NCBI RefSeq assembly: GCF_010378095.1
Contig: NZ_WNJL01000011.1
Location: forward strand, 62,001 to 126,000
DNA: 64,000 nt
Direction of reading: 5' to 3'
Source of the DNA: Acidithiobacillus ferrianus
Lineage (GTDB): Bacteria; Pseudomonadota; Gammaproteobacteria; Acidithiobacillales; Acidithiobacillaceae
Shown here piece by piece: positions 53,909 through 62,778 of this stretch (position 1 is the stretch's first letter; the number at the start of each line of letters is the position of its first letter). The translations under genes were made by a program, and so were the position numbers. The notes beneath the pieces were generated by a model. It saw nothing but the letters and a program-made list of their open reading frames with translations, made no database searches and was not told the DNA's origin.

Positions 53909-54090
53909 GTGAGCAGGCGGACATGGACGACTTTCGGGTCAATAAAAGAGCCATGCAGGCGTTCAAGAAAGAAGTGGAAGGAGTTCTGACGGGGCAGGAG
54001 GTGAAAGTCCTTCGCGAGGAGCTGGGACTTCACCAAGCAGATGTCGCCCGGATGTTGGGGGTGGCCCTGTCGCATTCTCAAAATATGAGT
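53905..54090 (+). pseudogene. remnant of an XRE-type HTH protein (antitoxin-like)
   Basis: A second frame, fused directly behind the SMR remnant, encodes MDDFRVNKRAMQAFKKEVEG and LTGQEVKVLREELGLHQADV ARMLGV, a lambda-repressor-type HTH as found in HigA/MqsA-like antitoxins. After about 54085 the similarity ends and AT-rich sequence follows up to sixA. Both ends look cut. No toxin gene is adjacent. Confidence 0.5.
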
Positions 54091-54162
54091 AGAGAGTACA
54101 CAATTAACATCGTTTCTGCTGCGAAAAGGCGTTCTTTAGGATGTTGGGTCATGCTTTCCGGC

Positions 54163-54648
54163 TCAACGGTCTACAAGACCTGCCAGCGCCTTGGCATGGG
54201 CATACCAACGCAGCGTACCGCTCAAAGCACCGTCCTCATCAAGATCCACCGCCAGCGCCGCTGCGGTTTTGATCGGCAGCACGGCACCAGTGAGTCGTTC
54301 GGCCCAGCTTCCCAGATGGGGCTGATGGCCCACCAGGATCAAGGCTTTGGGCTGGTGGGGGTCCAAGCTCTGCCAATCGCGGGCGAGGGCATCCAGATCA
54401 CCCGCCGCTATGGCGTCGTGCTCCCGAATCTTTTTAACCTTAAAGGCGTTGGCGAGGATATCGGCGGTTTGGCGGGCACGTGGCAAAGGGCTGGTCCAGA
54501 TCACGACTTTCCCTGACACGCAAAGTCGCAATCCTTTCGCCATGCCCTTTACCATCGAACGTCCTGTAGTGGTCAGTTCCCGTTCAAGATCAGACGGCCG
54601 CGCCGCCGAGTCTTCCGCCTTGCCGTGCCGTACCAACACGAGTTGCAT
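54163..54648 (-). CDS. sixA: phosphohistidine phosphatase SixA-like
   Basis: A 161-residue small histidine phosphatase. It has the catalytic MQLVLVRHGKAEDSAA, TSPLPRARQTADIL and LILVGHQPHL. SixA removes phosphate from histidines of HPt or PTS proteins. A GAGGAGGGACAGGT ribosome binding site precedes the ATG at 54648. It appears intact, although it lies among degraded genes. Confidence 0.9.
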   Translation of the reverse strand: MQLVLVRHGKAEDSAARPSDLERELTTTGRSMVKGMAKGLRLCVSGKVVIWTSPLPRARQTADILANAFKVKKIREHDAIAAGDLDALARDWQSLDPHQPKALILVGHQPHLGSWAERLTGAVLPIKTAAALAVDLDEDGALSGTLRWYAHAKALAGLVDR

Positions 54649-54895
54649 ACCTGTCCCTCCTCAAGCCGGAGTAAATGCGCCTGCAAGTCATCGACCGGGC
54701 GATGATGCGGACGTAGGATGATACGGCCAACGATAGGGTTTTTCCATCTGATGAATATTCCTGCGCCCAGGAAGCCGATACCGGAAATGGCACGGGCCAC
54801 CATACGGATGGTCCGCGCCATCCGCAGTGTTGAATGGCTTTCCACTGCCGCTGGATGTCGATAAGCGCGTCGGTGACGAAGGCCAGTGGAAGCCT
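54649..54895 (-). pseudogene. MgtC/SapB-family remnant
   Basis: One frame holds LPLAFVTDALIDIQRQWKA, resembling the N-terminal ALIGLERE helix of MgtC proteins. A second frame, about 45 bases later, holds ARAISGIGFLGAGIFIRW, the highly conserved MgtC motif. The two parts are in different frames and too close together, so an internal deletion and frameshift have occurred. Confidence 0.55.
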
Positions 54896-54950
54896 GCCGC
54901 CGTCAGGCCAGATCAGGAATCTGCGGAGCCAGGGCAGACTTGCCCTCTGG

Positions 54951-55151
54951 TCAATGGCTACCACGTGCGAAGCCGATGGCCACCATGACCAGCATCACCA
55001 CGATGTAGATGCGCAAACCCCAAAAGGCGACCTGGATCCATCCTCGAACCGGGGCGCGGGTGAGGGGTTGGGGCTCCAGATGGGCTTCCTCCTGGAAAAA
55101 CTCCAGAAAATCTTGGGTTGGCGCCGAATGAAAATCTTCTTTACGGTGCAT
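54951..55151 (-). CDS. small single-span membrane protein, 66 residues
   Basis: A compact frame with a TAAGGAG ribosome binding site six bases before ATG 55151. The N-terminal half is acidic and hydrophilic (EDFHSAPTQDFLEFFQEEAH). A single membrane helix (VAFWGLRIYIVVMLVMVAIG) ends the protein. It follows the stop of the NRAMP remnant directly, so it was probably a co-translated partner of that transporter. No family recognised. Confidence 0.6.
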   Translation of the reverse strand: MHRKEDFHSAPTQDFLEFFQEEAHLEPQPLTRAPVRGWIQVAFWGLRIYIVVMLVMVAIGFARGSH

Positions 55152-55160
55152 GGGAACTCC

Positions 55161-55395
55161 TTAGGCAGAAGGGAACACTATGGTATAGCCATACAGTCCA
55201 TTGGCCAGAATGAGAAAGCCGACGATGGCGAATGCCGACCAATTCTGCCAGGGCCGATTGATATAGTTTCCCATGATGTCCCGGTCATTGAGCAGCATGA
55301 GCAGGAACAGTTGGCGGTGGGCATGAAAATGGCCATGGGAAATTCACCAATGACCGGAAGAAGGGTGAATTCAGCTCTGGGTAGTTACCATGGCA
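55161..55395 (-). pseudogene. C-terminal remnant of an NRAMP-family metal transporter
   Basis: The minus strand encodes FTLLPVIGEFPMAIFMPTAN in one frame. In a shifted frame it continues LFLLMLLNDRDIMGNYINRP and then WQNWSAFAIVGFLIL to a stop at 55161. This is the end of an NRAMP/MntH protein with a one-base frameshift. The first two thirds of the gene are absent. Confidence 0.6.
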
Positions 55396-55472
55396 GGTCA
55401 GGCCACCTGCTGTAGGGCTCAGGTAGACGCGCCCGAGCTTGATGGTCCGCCATCAGCCGCTGTTTTTTATGT

Positions 55473-55989
55473 TCATGACCAATGCAAGGCGCGCATGAGG
55501 GCAAATTTTTTACGCTGATGGCCCTGCATGCGGGTCAGGATGTCATCCAGGGTGTGCACGGCCTGGCCAATATACGGTCCTTTATTGAGCATCACGCACT
55601 CCGCCCGTTCACCCATGGCCGCATCGGTCAGTTCGGGACGTGAGATCATCCCCCTCTTGGCAAGGCTCTCCAAAACCTGGGTGGCCCAGACCACCGGCAG
55701 ATGGGCGGCATCGGCAAGCCACAGGATTTCCTCCTGCACTTCAGTGAGCCGTTCTGGCCCCACCTCCATGGCGAGATCGCCGCGAGCCACCATGACGCCC
55801 AATGGTTGGCGACCGATGGCGGCGAGGAGGATTTCCGGTAGACGATGGAAGGCCTGGGCGGTTTCAATCTTGGCGATAATGCCGAGGTGCGTGGCCTGAC
55901 GTTGACTGAGGGCATCCGTCCAAGGCGCGGTCGCGGAGGGCGAGTAAGGAATCCAGCAAGTCGTTCCATAGCGCGGCGCGTGTTGGCAT
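55473..55989 (-). pseudogene. pyruvate-kinase-like gene with large internal deletion
   Basis: ATG 55989, with a GGAGGG ribosome binding site, starts MPTRAALWNDLLDSLLALRD. After about 26 codons the sequence jumps to LGIIAKIETAQAFHRLPEIL, then VMVARGDLAMEVG, PVVWATQVLESLAKRGM and the native-looking C-terminus ending RALHWS. These are the start and the catalytic C-terminal part of a long pyruvate-kinase-like protein. Several hundred codons are missing between them and the two parts are out of frame. Confidence 0.7.
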
Positions 55990-56224
55990 AAACCCTCCGT
56001 GGCACGGAATCAAGCGCATGACGCGCTGAGACAAGAAGATAGCGCTTTAATGTGACGTTTTGATGACCGCTCAGGATAAAAACTCCGGCAGAGGATAGCC
56101 GCCCGGAGCCAACCTGCGATTATTAGAAGTGAATCGGTGTGCCAAGGATGGTTGGATAGGTTCATCAGGAAAATGCATGCTGCCGGCTCTGTCCTCCCTG
56201 GACAGAGATTGCTAAACTCGGACC

Positions 56225-57118
56225 ATGAGCCGCTCCCATTCTGATTCCGCCCCCTCCGCTTTGCACTTCACCAAAATGCAGGGTCTGGGCAACGACTTCG
56301 TTGTTTTCGACGGTATTCGTCAACCCGTCGATTTGCAACCAGAGGTCATCCGCGCCATAGCCGACCGCCACTTCGGGGTCGGCTGCGACCAGGTTTTACT
56401 GGTGGAAACCGCCACTTCTCCCGGTAGTGATTTCCGGTACCGCATCTTCAACGCCGATGGTGGCGAGGTGGCACAGTGTGGCAACGGTGCCCGTTGCTGC
56501 GCCGTCTTCGTGCGCCGCGCGGGGCTCACGGACAAAGGGGTTATCACCGTCGAGACGCTGACCGGACGGCTGACCCTGCAACACCGGAGCAACGGAGAAA
56601 TCACTGTCGACATGGGTATTCCTCAACTCGCTCCGGCCGATATCCCTTTCCGCGCCTCTGAAGTATCGTCCGAATATCTTTTGTCCACGGGGGGCGACAC
56701 CCTGCGCATCGCGGCCATCGGCATGGGGAATCCCCACGCCTTGCTGCGCGTACCCAACGTGGCGGAGGCACCGGTGGCTACCCTGGGTCCCCGTATTGAA
56801 ACGCACCCTGACTTCCCGGAGCGCTGTAACGTGGGTTTTCTGGAGGTCCGTGATCGTGGCCATATCCACCTGCGGGTCTGGGAACGCGGTGCCGGAGAGA
56901 CACTGGCCTGCGGCAGCAACGCCTGCGCGGCCGTGGTAGCGGGCATTCGCTGGGGCGAGTTGGATCATACGGTGGCGGTGACCTTGCCGGGCGGTATCTT
57001 GCAGATCGAATGGGCGGGTCTTGGGCAGGCCGTGCGGATGACCGGGCCCGCGCGAGTGGTTTTTGACGGAGTTTGGCCGTTATCAGAAGCGGATTGCACA
57101 TCGCGGAGGGAGGCTTGA
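56225..57118 (+). CDS. dapF: diaminopimelate epimerase
   Basis: Interconverts LL- and meso-diaminopimelate for lysine and peptidoglycan synthesis. The 297-residue product has FTKMQGLGNDFVV, the first catalytic cysteine Cys85 in QCGNGARCC and the second in GAGETLACGSNA. ATG 56225 gives a longer N-terminus than usual and lacks a ribosome binding site; TTG at the LHFTKM leucine is an alternative start. It leads the dapF-58aa-DUF484-xerC-hslVU run. Confidence 0.96.
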   Translation: MSRSHSDSAPSALHFTKMQGLGNDFVVFDGIRQPVDLQPEVIRAIADRHFGVGCDQVLLVETATSPGSDFRYRIFNADGGEVAQCGNGARCCAVFVRRAGLTDKGVITVETLTGRLTLQHRSNGEITVDMGIPQLAPADIPFRASEVSSEYLLSTGGDTLRIAAIGMGNPHALLRVPNVAEAPVATLGPRIETHPDFPERCNVGFLEVRDRGHIHLRVWERGAGETLACGSNACAAVVAGIRWGELDHTVAVTLPGGILQIEWAGLGQAVRMTGPARVVFDGVWPLSEADCTSRREA

Positions 57119-57119
57119 T

Positions 57120-57296
57120 ATGCAAGATACGATCTTAAAAGCCATTGCCAAGGGTTTGAACAGCGACGCGACTCCATTGGATTTTCTGCACAAGTTGAAT
57201 GATCAGGAAGGCGAGACACTGGCCCGCCTGATCGCCACCCTGGAAATCCACAGCGCTGCCGAACGCTATAGCGACACGCACTGGGAGGATGACTAA
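57120..57296 (+). CDS. small conserved-looking protein, 58 residues
   Basis: ATG 57120, one base after the dapF stop, is preceded by GGAGG. The product (TILKAIAKGLNSDATPLDFL, then HKLNDQEGETLARLIATL) is helical and acidic at the end, with no membrane segment. The following DUF484 gene begins at the base after its stop. Tight packing and a good ribosome binding site argue that it is expressed. Function unknown. Confidence 0.72.
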   Translation: MQDTILKAIAKGLNSDATPLDFLHKLNDQEGETLARLIATLEIHSAAERYSDTHWEDD

Positions 57297-57980
57297 TTGG
57301 TCACAGAGCCCGATATCCAAGACCAGGCGGATCTGGTACGCAGCTACCTCCGCCAGCATCCTCAGTTTCTGTGGGACCAGGAGGATCTGCTGCACACGCT
57401 GATCCTGCCCCATGTCGGACGCGGTTCGGCATCTTCCCTGCTGGAGCGGCAGGCGCAAGTGCTGCGCGAGGAAAACGCCCGCCTGCGCCAGCGTATCGCC
57501 GCGCTGCTCGGTGCCGCACAACAGAATGCCGCACTTGGTCAACATCTCTCCGATCTGGCCACCGAGTTACTGCAAACCCCCGATTGCGTCGCCACCCTCA
57601 ACGCCGTCATCACCCGCCTGAGGGAAGGGTTCCAGGTAGAAGAAATGGCCTTGATCGCCCGCGCGCCGGTGGCGGAACTGCCGCAGTTTGTGCCGCTGGA
57701 CCAAGCCACCTTTCAGGCAGTGCTGGGTGGATTGCCGCTGTTGCGCGCCGCCACCGGACTGGGCCTGAGTCCAGCCCTGCGCGGCGCCCTCTTTGCCGCC
57801 GCCGGGGCGGGACTGGCGTCCTTCGCGCTGATCCCCCTGACTGGCCAGCATCTGCAGGGGGGCATTCTCCTCGGCAGTCAAGATCCCGACCGCTATGCAG
57901 AAGATGCCGGGACCGATCTGCTCGATCAGATTGCCCGCCTGGTCACCGCAGCGCTGGATCGTTGCCTGACACCATGCTGA
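57297..57980 (+). CDS. DUF484 family protein
   Basis: A 227-residue GAF-like DUF484 protein. The N-terminus (VRSYLRQHPQFLWDQEDLLH) and the coiled-coil SSLLERQAQVLREENARLRQ are typical. It occurs between dapF and xerC in many proteobacteria and its function is unknown. The start is TTG 57297, immediately after the preceding stop. Confidence 0.9.
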   Translation: MVTEPDIQDQADLVRSYLRQHPQFLWDQEDLLHTLILPHVGRGSASSLLERQAQVLREENARLRQRIAALLGAAQQNAALGQHLSDLATELLQTPDCVATLNAVITRLREGFQVEEMALIARAPVAELPQFVPLDQATFQAVLGGLPLLRAATGLGLSPALRGALFAAAGAGLASFALIPLTGQHLQGGILLGSQDPDRYAEDAGTDLLDQIARLVTAALDRCLTPC

Positions 57981-58924
57981 TGGATGAGGCCATCGGGGCA
58001 TTTCTGGAAGCCCTGCGTCAAGGCGGAAGAGCCAGCCCGGCGACAATCGACGCCTACCGCCGCGACCTGCTCGCCTGGTCGCGATTTTCACAGGGACGCG
58101 GCGAGACGAGGATCACGCAAATAGAGCGCGGCAGCCTGCGCGCTTACCTCATGGCGGAGCGCAGCCGAGGAGTTGCCATCCGCAGTTTGCGTCGGCGTTT
58201 CGCGGCCCTGCGCGCCCTCTACCGGCACCTGCGACAGCAAGCACCCGATCTGCGCGATCCCGTGCAGGGACTCACCATGCCCAAGACGGGGCAACGCCTG
58301 CCGGACTGGCTGACGGTGGACCAGGCCCGCATGCTCATGCAAGCTCCCGTTTCCATACCCGGCGTAGACGAAACACCCAACGGCTTCATCCGCCTGCGCG
58401 ATCAGTTGATCCTGGAACTGCTGTACTCCAGCGCGCTACGCGTCAGTGAACTGGCGGGACTCAACCTGGATGATCTGGATCGCCATGGCGGCACACTGCG
58501 GGTACTGGGTAAGGGACGCAAGGCACGTGTGGTGCCGGTGGGTCAACCCGCCTGGACGGCCCTCCGCGCCTATCTCGTGCCCCGCTCGATCGTGGCGGCG
58601 GATGGGGAAACAGCGCTCCTTATCAACCGGCGCGGTCAACGGCTCACGGTGCGCAGCATCCAGATACGGGTGCAGACACTGGGCAAGACGCGGCTGGGAC
58701 AAGCACTGCATCCCCATACCCTGCGCCACAGTGCCGCCAGCCATCTGCTGCAATCTTCCGGTGATCTGCGCGCCGTGCAGGAATATCTGGGCCATGCGGG
58801 TATCGGCACCACCGCCATCTATACCCATATGGATTATCAACAACTGGCGCAGGTTTATGATCGGACACATCCGCGGTCTCGACGCAGCGGCCACGACTCG
58901 ACCCTTTCCGGGGAAAAAATATGA
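57974..58924 (+). CDS. xerC: tyrosine recombinase XerC
   Basis: Site-specific recombinase that with XerD resolves chromosome dimers at dif. The 316-residue product has an N-terminal SAM-like DNA-binding domain and the catalytic residues in [11 protein letters not shown] (Arg), GKGRKAR (Lys), [11 protein letters not shown] (His and Arg), [14 protein letters not shown] (His) and the Tyr nucleophile in IYTH. The start is ATG 57974 or 57980, overlapping the DUF484 stop; the long upstream frame is rejected. Confidence 0.95.
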   Translation: MLMDEAIGAFLEALRQGGRASPATIDAYRRDLLAWSRFSQGRGETRITQIERGSLRAYLMAERSRGVAIRSLRRRFAALRALYRHLRQQAPDLRDPVQGLTMPKTGQRLPDWLTVDQARMLMQAPVSIPGVDETPNGFIRLRDQLILELLYSSALRVSELAGLNLDDLDRHGGTLRVLGKGRKARVVPVGQPAWTALRAYLVPRSIVAADGETALLINRRGQRLTVRSIQIRVQTLGKTRLGQALHPHTLRHSAASHLLQSSGDLRAVQEYLGHAGIGTTAIYTHMDYQQLAQVYDRTHPRSRRSGHDSTLSGEKI

Positions 58925-59460
58925 CAGATTCACCGCAACTGCACGGGACGACCATCCTTTGCGTACGACGGGGTACCAACGTGGTCATGGCCGGAGATGG
59001 TCAGGTGACATTCGGCAATACGGTCATGAAGGGCAACGCCCGCAAGGTGCGGCGCATCGATCCCGGCGTCCTGACCGGCTTCGCGGGGGCCACCGCCGAT
59101 GCCTTCACCCTGCTGGAACGCTTCGAAGCCAAACTCAAGGCCCACCCTGGCCAGTTGGCCAAGGCGGCCGTGGAACTCGCCAAGGAATGGCGCACGGATC
59201 GGGTACTGCGGCGTCTGGAAGCCATGCTGGCCGTCGCCGACGACAAGCAAAGCCTGATCATCACCGGGCAAGGCGATGTGCTGGAGCCGGAATACGGCAT
59301 CATCGCCATTGGCTCCGGCGGCCCCTTCGCACTGTCCGCGGCCCGCGCCCTGCTGGAAAACAGCGACCTGCCCGCCCGCGCCGTCGCCGAGCGTGCCCTC
59401 GATATTGCCGGCGACATCTGTATCTATACCAACCACCAACAGACGATTGAAGAACTATGA
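58921..59460 (+). CDS. hslV: ATP-dependent protease subunit HslV
   Basis: Peptidase of the HslUV (ClpYQ) protease, 179 residues. The proteasome-like catalytic threonine lies in [12 protein letters not shown] (residues 9-20), behind a nine-residue leader that must be removed, followed by [17 protein letters not shown]. It overlaps xerC and hslU by four bases each. Confidence 0.96.
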   Translation: MTDSPQLHGTTILCVRRGTNVVMAGDGQVTFGNTVMKGNARKVRRIDPGVLTGFAGATADAFTLLERFEAKLKAHPGQLAKAAVELAKEWRTDRVLRRLEAMLAVADDKQSLIITGQGDVLEPEYGIIAIGSGGPFALSAARALLENSDLPARAVAERALDIAGDICIYTNHQQTIEEL

Positions 59461-60785
59461 GCATGTCCGAAATGACTCCCCGCGAGATCGTCCAGGAACT
59501 GGACAAATACATCATCGGTCAATCCGAGGCCAAGCGCGCCGTGGCCATCGCCCTGCGCAACCGTTGGCGGCGTGAACAGGTGCCACCACCCCTGCATCAG
59601 GAAATCACGCCTAAAAACATCCTGATGATCGGGCCGACGGGCGTGGGCAAAACGGAAATCGCGCGGCGTCTGGCGCAGCTAGCTAACGCGCCCTTCATCA
59701 AAGTGGAGGCCACCAAGTTCACGGAAGTGGGTTATGTCGGCAAGGATGTGGAATCCATTATCCGTGATCTGACAGAGACCGCCGTGGAGATGGTACGCAG
59801 CGAGCGTCAGGCCGCGCTGCGTCAACGTGCTGAAGAACTGGCCGAGGAACGCATCCTCGACATCCTCATTCCCGGTCCGCGCGATAGCTCCGTGCCCCGC
59901 GGGGATGAAGGCACCCGCCAGAAATTTCGCAAGATGTTGCGCGAAGGCAAACTCGACGCGCAGGAAATCGAGATCGAGGTGAATTCCCCCAAAGGGGGGG
60001 TGGAGATCATGGCGCCTGCCGGCATGGAGGAAATGACCAACCAGTTACGCGATATGTTTGCGAACATAACCCCCGGCAAAACCAGCACCCGCCGCGTCAC
60101 CGTGGCCGAGGCGCAGCGCCTGCTCACCGATGAGGAAGCGGCCAAGCTGGTCAACGAGGAAGAGGTCCGCGCTGTCGCCCTGGATCGCGTACAGTCCGGG
60201 GGCATCGTCTTTATTGACGAAATCGACAAAGTGGCGGTGCGCGCCGGAAGCCAGCAGGGTGCGGATGTCTCCCGGGAAGGGGTGCAGCGGGATCTGCTGC
60301 CACTGGTGGAGGGTTCTAATGTGAGTACCCGCTACGGGGTGGTGAAAACCGATCACATCCTGTTCATAGCCTCCGGCGCCTTCCACCTCAGCAAGCCTTC
60401 AGACCTGATCCCCGAACTCCAGGGACGACTGCCCATTCGCGTGGAACTAGCGGCCCTCAGCGCCGCGGATCTGGTCCGCATCCTGCGGGAGCCCGAGAAC
60501 GCCTTGGTCCGGCAATACAGTGCCTTGCTGGCCAGCGACGGTGTGGAATTACACTTTACCCAAGGTGGCGTGCAACGCATCGCGGAGATTGCCCAGCAGG
60601 TCAACGAGCGGGTGGAAAACATCGGGGCGCGGCGCCTGCATACCGTCATGGAACGGCTACTGGAGGAAATCGCCTTCACCGCGCCGGACCACAGCGACAT
60701 CACCCTGGAAATCAACGCCGCTTACGTGGATAGCCGCCTGAACGATCTGGCACAGGATGAAGACTTGTCACGCTATATCTTGTGA
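59457..60785 (+). CDS. hslU: HslU ATPase of the HslUV protease
   Basis: AAA+ unfoldase of 442 residues. It has [20 protein letters not shown], Walker [32 protein letters not shown], an I domain (about 110-240), Walker [12 protein letters not shown] and the HslV-docking tail EDLSRYIL. It converges on rpoH, 85 bases away, without an obvious T-rich terminator. Confidence 0.97.
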   Translation: MSMSEMTPREIVQELDKYIIGQSEAKRAVAIALRNRWRREQVPPPLHQEITPKNILMIGPTGVGKTEIARRLAQLANAPFIKVEATKFTEVGYVGKDVESIIRDLTETAVEMVRSERQAALRQRAEELAEERILDILIPGPRDSSVPRGDEGTRQKFRKMLREGKLDAQEIEIEVNSPKGGVEIMAPAGMEEMTNQLRDMFANITPGKTSTRRVTVAEAQRLLTDEEAAKLVNEEEVRAVALDRVQSGGIVFIDEIDKVAVRAGSQQGADVSREGVQRDLLPLVEGSNVSTRYGVVKTDHILFIASGAFHLSKPSDLIPELQGRLPIRVELAALSAADLVRILREPENALVRQYSALLASDGVELHFTQGGVQRIAEIAQQVNERVENIGARRLHTVMERLLEEIAFTAPDHSDITLEINAAYVDSRLNDLAQDEDLSRYIL

Positions 60786-60870
60786 ACCGTCAATGCCCCG
60801 CCGCCAGCGGCCCCTACCCACGGGCGGGATCGGTCGTCGGCGGCATCGGCAGGGGAGAGCAGGACCGTGC

Positions 60871-61728
60871 TCAAGCCGCCGTCGTCGCCAACATCTGCCG
60901 ACGCAGTTTAGTCATACCACTCTTCTCCAACTGGCGCACCCGTTCCGCCGACACACCCAACTCATCCCCCAAGGCCTGCAGGGTCTTCGGGTCCTCACTC
61001 AGCCAGCGATTTTCGATGATGTAGCGATCCCGCCGCGGCAACGCCAGCAACGCCGTGTGCAACGCCTCATGCTGATGCTGATCCCAGTCCTGCTCCGCCA
61101 GTTGCTCCACGGGAGACTCGGCGGGATCGGTGAGATCCAGGACACGCCCGCCATCGCCCTCTTCATCGGGTTCGAAACTCAGCGAATAATCATGCCCGGA
61201 CATGCGCCCTTCCATTTCGAGCACCTGGTCCTGACTCACCCCCAAATCGTCGGCGATGGCGGCGCTCTCCTCGCCACTCAGCCAGCCCGTATGACTCCGG
61301 CTGGAGCGGAGGTTGAAGAACAGCTTGCGCTGCGCCTTGGTGGTAGCCACTTTGACAATGCGCCAGTTGCGGAGAATAAACTCATGCATCTCCGCCTTGA
61401 CCCAGTGCACGGCAAAGGAAACCAGGCGCACCCCATGATCGGGATCGTAGCGTTTCACCGCCTTCATCAGCCCGATATTGCCTTCCTGGATCAAGTCGGC
61501 CTCGGGCAGCCCGTAACCCCGGTATCCGCGCGCCACCCGCACTACGAAACGCAGATGACTGAGCACCAGTTTTTTGGCCGCATCCACATCGCCGTGGTCA
61601 CGCAGGCGCAGGGCGAGATCCTGCTCTTCCTCCGGTTCGAGAAGTGGTTGGGCATTCACAAAACGCAGGTACGCCGCCAGCCCATCGGTGCTGATCAAGT
61701 CCCTGCTGGCTATCGCAAGCTCTTTCAT
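60871..61728 (-). CDS. rpoH: RNA polymerase heat-shock sigma factor RpoH
   Basis: Sigma-32 of about 285 residues. Region 2 carries LSHLRFVVRVARGYRGYGLP and EADLIQEGNIGLMKAVKRYD, the RpoH box lies in TTKAQRKLFFNLRSSR, and region 4 has LGDELGVSAERVRQLEK. ATG 61728 has GAGG upstream and is preferred to ATG 61740. It follows ftsX in the conserved ftsY-ftsE-ftsX-rpoH order. The neighbouring hslVU genes are typical sigma-32 targets. Confidence 0.95.
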   Translation of the reverse strand: MKELAIASRDLISTDGLAAYLRFVNAQPLLEPEEEQDLALRLRDHGDVDAAKKLVLSHLRFVVRVARGYRGYGLPEADLIQEGNIGLMKAVKRYDPDHGVRLVSFAVHWVKAEMHEFILRNWRIVKVATTKAQRKLFFNLRSSRSHTGWLSGEESAAIADDLGVSQDQVLEMEGRMSGHDYSLSFEPDEEGDGGRVLDLTDPAESPVEQLAEQDWDQHQHEALHTALLALPRRDRYIIENRWLSEDPKTLQALGDELGVSAERVRQLEKSGMTKLRRQMLATTAA

Positions 61729-61773
61729 AGCAATCCTCATGCCAAGTTATACACCATTGGACTCTGGATATAG

Positions 61774-61819
61774 CCGGACGTTCCGTTTCACGACAGCCCG
61801 CTGCCCGCATAACGTCCGG
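61774..61819. repeat. inverted repeat in the ftsX-rpoH intergenic region
   Basis: CCGGACGTT (61774-61782) and AACGTCCGG (61811-61819) are perfect nine-base inverted copies with a 28-base loop. The structure lies in the 5' leader of rpoH and downstream of ftsX on the same strand. It could stop ftsX transcription or fold in the rpoH leader. It has no T run. Confidence 0.45.
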
Positions 61820-61872
61820 TACATGAGACTCCCCCCGTCCGCGCTTTCAAGCGCATGCCGTGGAATGGCGGA

Positions 61873-62778
61873 TCACGAGAAAGTATGGTCGAGGTGACGA
61901 CCCACTGCAAGGCGTGAACCCAACCAACCGAGGAGCGCGCTGGCGGCGATCAGAATCAGGCCCTGCCCGGAACTGAGTCCCAGCAAATGGAACTGGGTTC
62001 CGTAGAGCCCCGCCAGGTGGTCCACCGGCCCCTGCAAGACAGATACGGTCACGGCAATGATGACCCAGGCGAGCACTCCCGCGATGGCCCCTTGAAACAG
62101 GCCCTGATAAAGGAAAGGTCGGCGAATGAAGGCACGGGTGGCCCCCACCAGACTCGCAATATCGATTTCATCACGCCGTTGCGCGATATGCAGGCGGATC
62201 GTATTCCCCATGACCAACACCGCTCCCACCGCCAACAAGCCGGCAAGCATCCACACGGCGCGTTTGCCCAAGGCGAGGATGGCTTGCAAACGCGCCACCC
62301 ATCGCAGATCCGACTGGGCGCTGGCCACCGCCGGTTCCTGACCCCAACGCGCCACCAGTGTTCGCAACGCGCCGGGACTTTGCGCCAGGGGGTTCAGTTC
62401 GACCACGAAAGAAGCGGGCAGGGGGTTTTCACCCAGGGTTTGAATCGCCGCCGCCATCCCGGCGTTGTGTTCAAACTCTCTCAGGGCAGCCGTCTTGCCC
62501 ACATAACGTACGCTCGCCACACCCGCGCCATGCTCCAGCAGTGCCTGAAGCCTCTCGATATCCGCCGCAGAGGCATCGCGATGCAGGAACAGGGAAACCT
62601 GTGCCTGGTCCCGCCAGTGTCCGAGCAGTTGTTGGAGATTATTGAGGGCAGCGAAGAGTCCCACCGGGAGTGCCAGAACGATGGCCAGGGCCAGTACGGT
62701 CATAAGCGTGGCCGCCGGTTGACGCAACAGGGTATGCAGGGCGTTTTGCGCCGCCTCCAACCGCATATGGAGATTCAC
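61873..62778 (-). CDS. ftsX: cell division protein FtsX
   Basis: Integral membrane partner of FtsE in the divisome, 301 residues. It has an N-terminal cytoplasmic segment and membrane helix (LMTVLALAIVLALPVGLFAA), a periplasmic domain (about 50-165) and three C-terminal helices, with QRRDEIDIASLVGATRAFIR. The start is GTG 62778, overlapping the ftsE stop (GTGA), with GGAGGG upstream. Confidence 0.94.
   Translation of the reverse strand: MNLHMRLEAAQNALHTLLRQPAATLMTVLALAIVLALPVGLFAALNNLQQLLGHWRDQAQVSLFLHRDASAADIERLQALLEHGAGVASVRYVGKTAALREFEHNAGMAAAIQTLGENPLPASFVVELNPLAQSPGALRTLVARWGQEPAVASAQSDLRWVARLQAILALGKRAVWMLAGLLAVGAVLVMGNTIRLHIAQRRDEIDIASLVGATRAFIRRPFLYQGLFQGAIAGVLAWVIIAVTVSVLQGPVDHLAGLYGTQFHLLGLSSGQGLILIAASALLGWLGSRLAVGRHLDHTFS

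Noticed and set aside
56189-56224. Leaderless start of dapF with a CTGTCC/GGACAG palindrome and TAAACT as -10
   Set aside because: The -35 region is poor and the start codon is uncertain, so a leaderless transcript cannot be supported from sequence alone.
60786-60870. Bidirectional terminator between hslU and rpoH
   Set aside because: GC-rich inverted pieces (GCCGCC and GGCGGC) exist but are far apart and have no T-rich tails on either strand.
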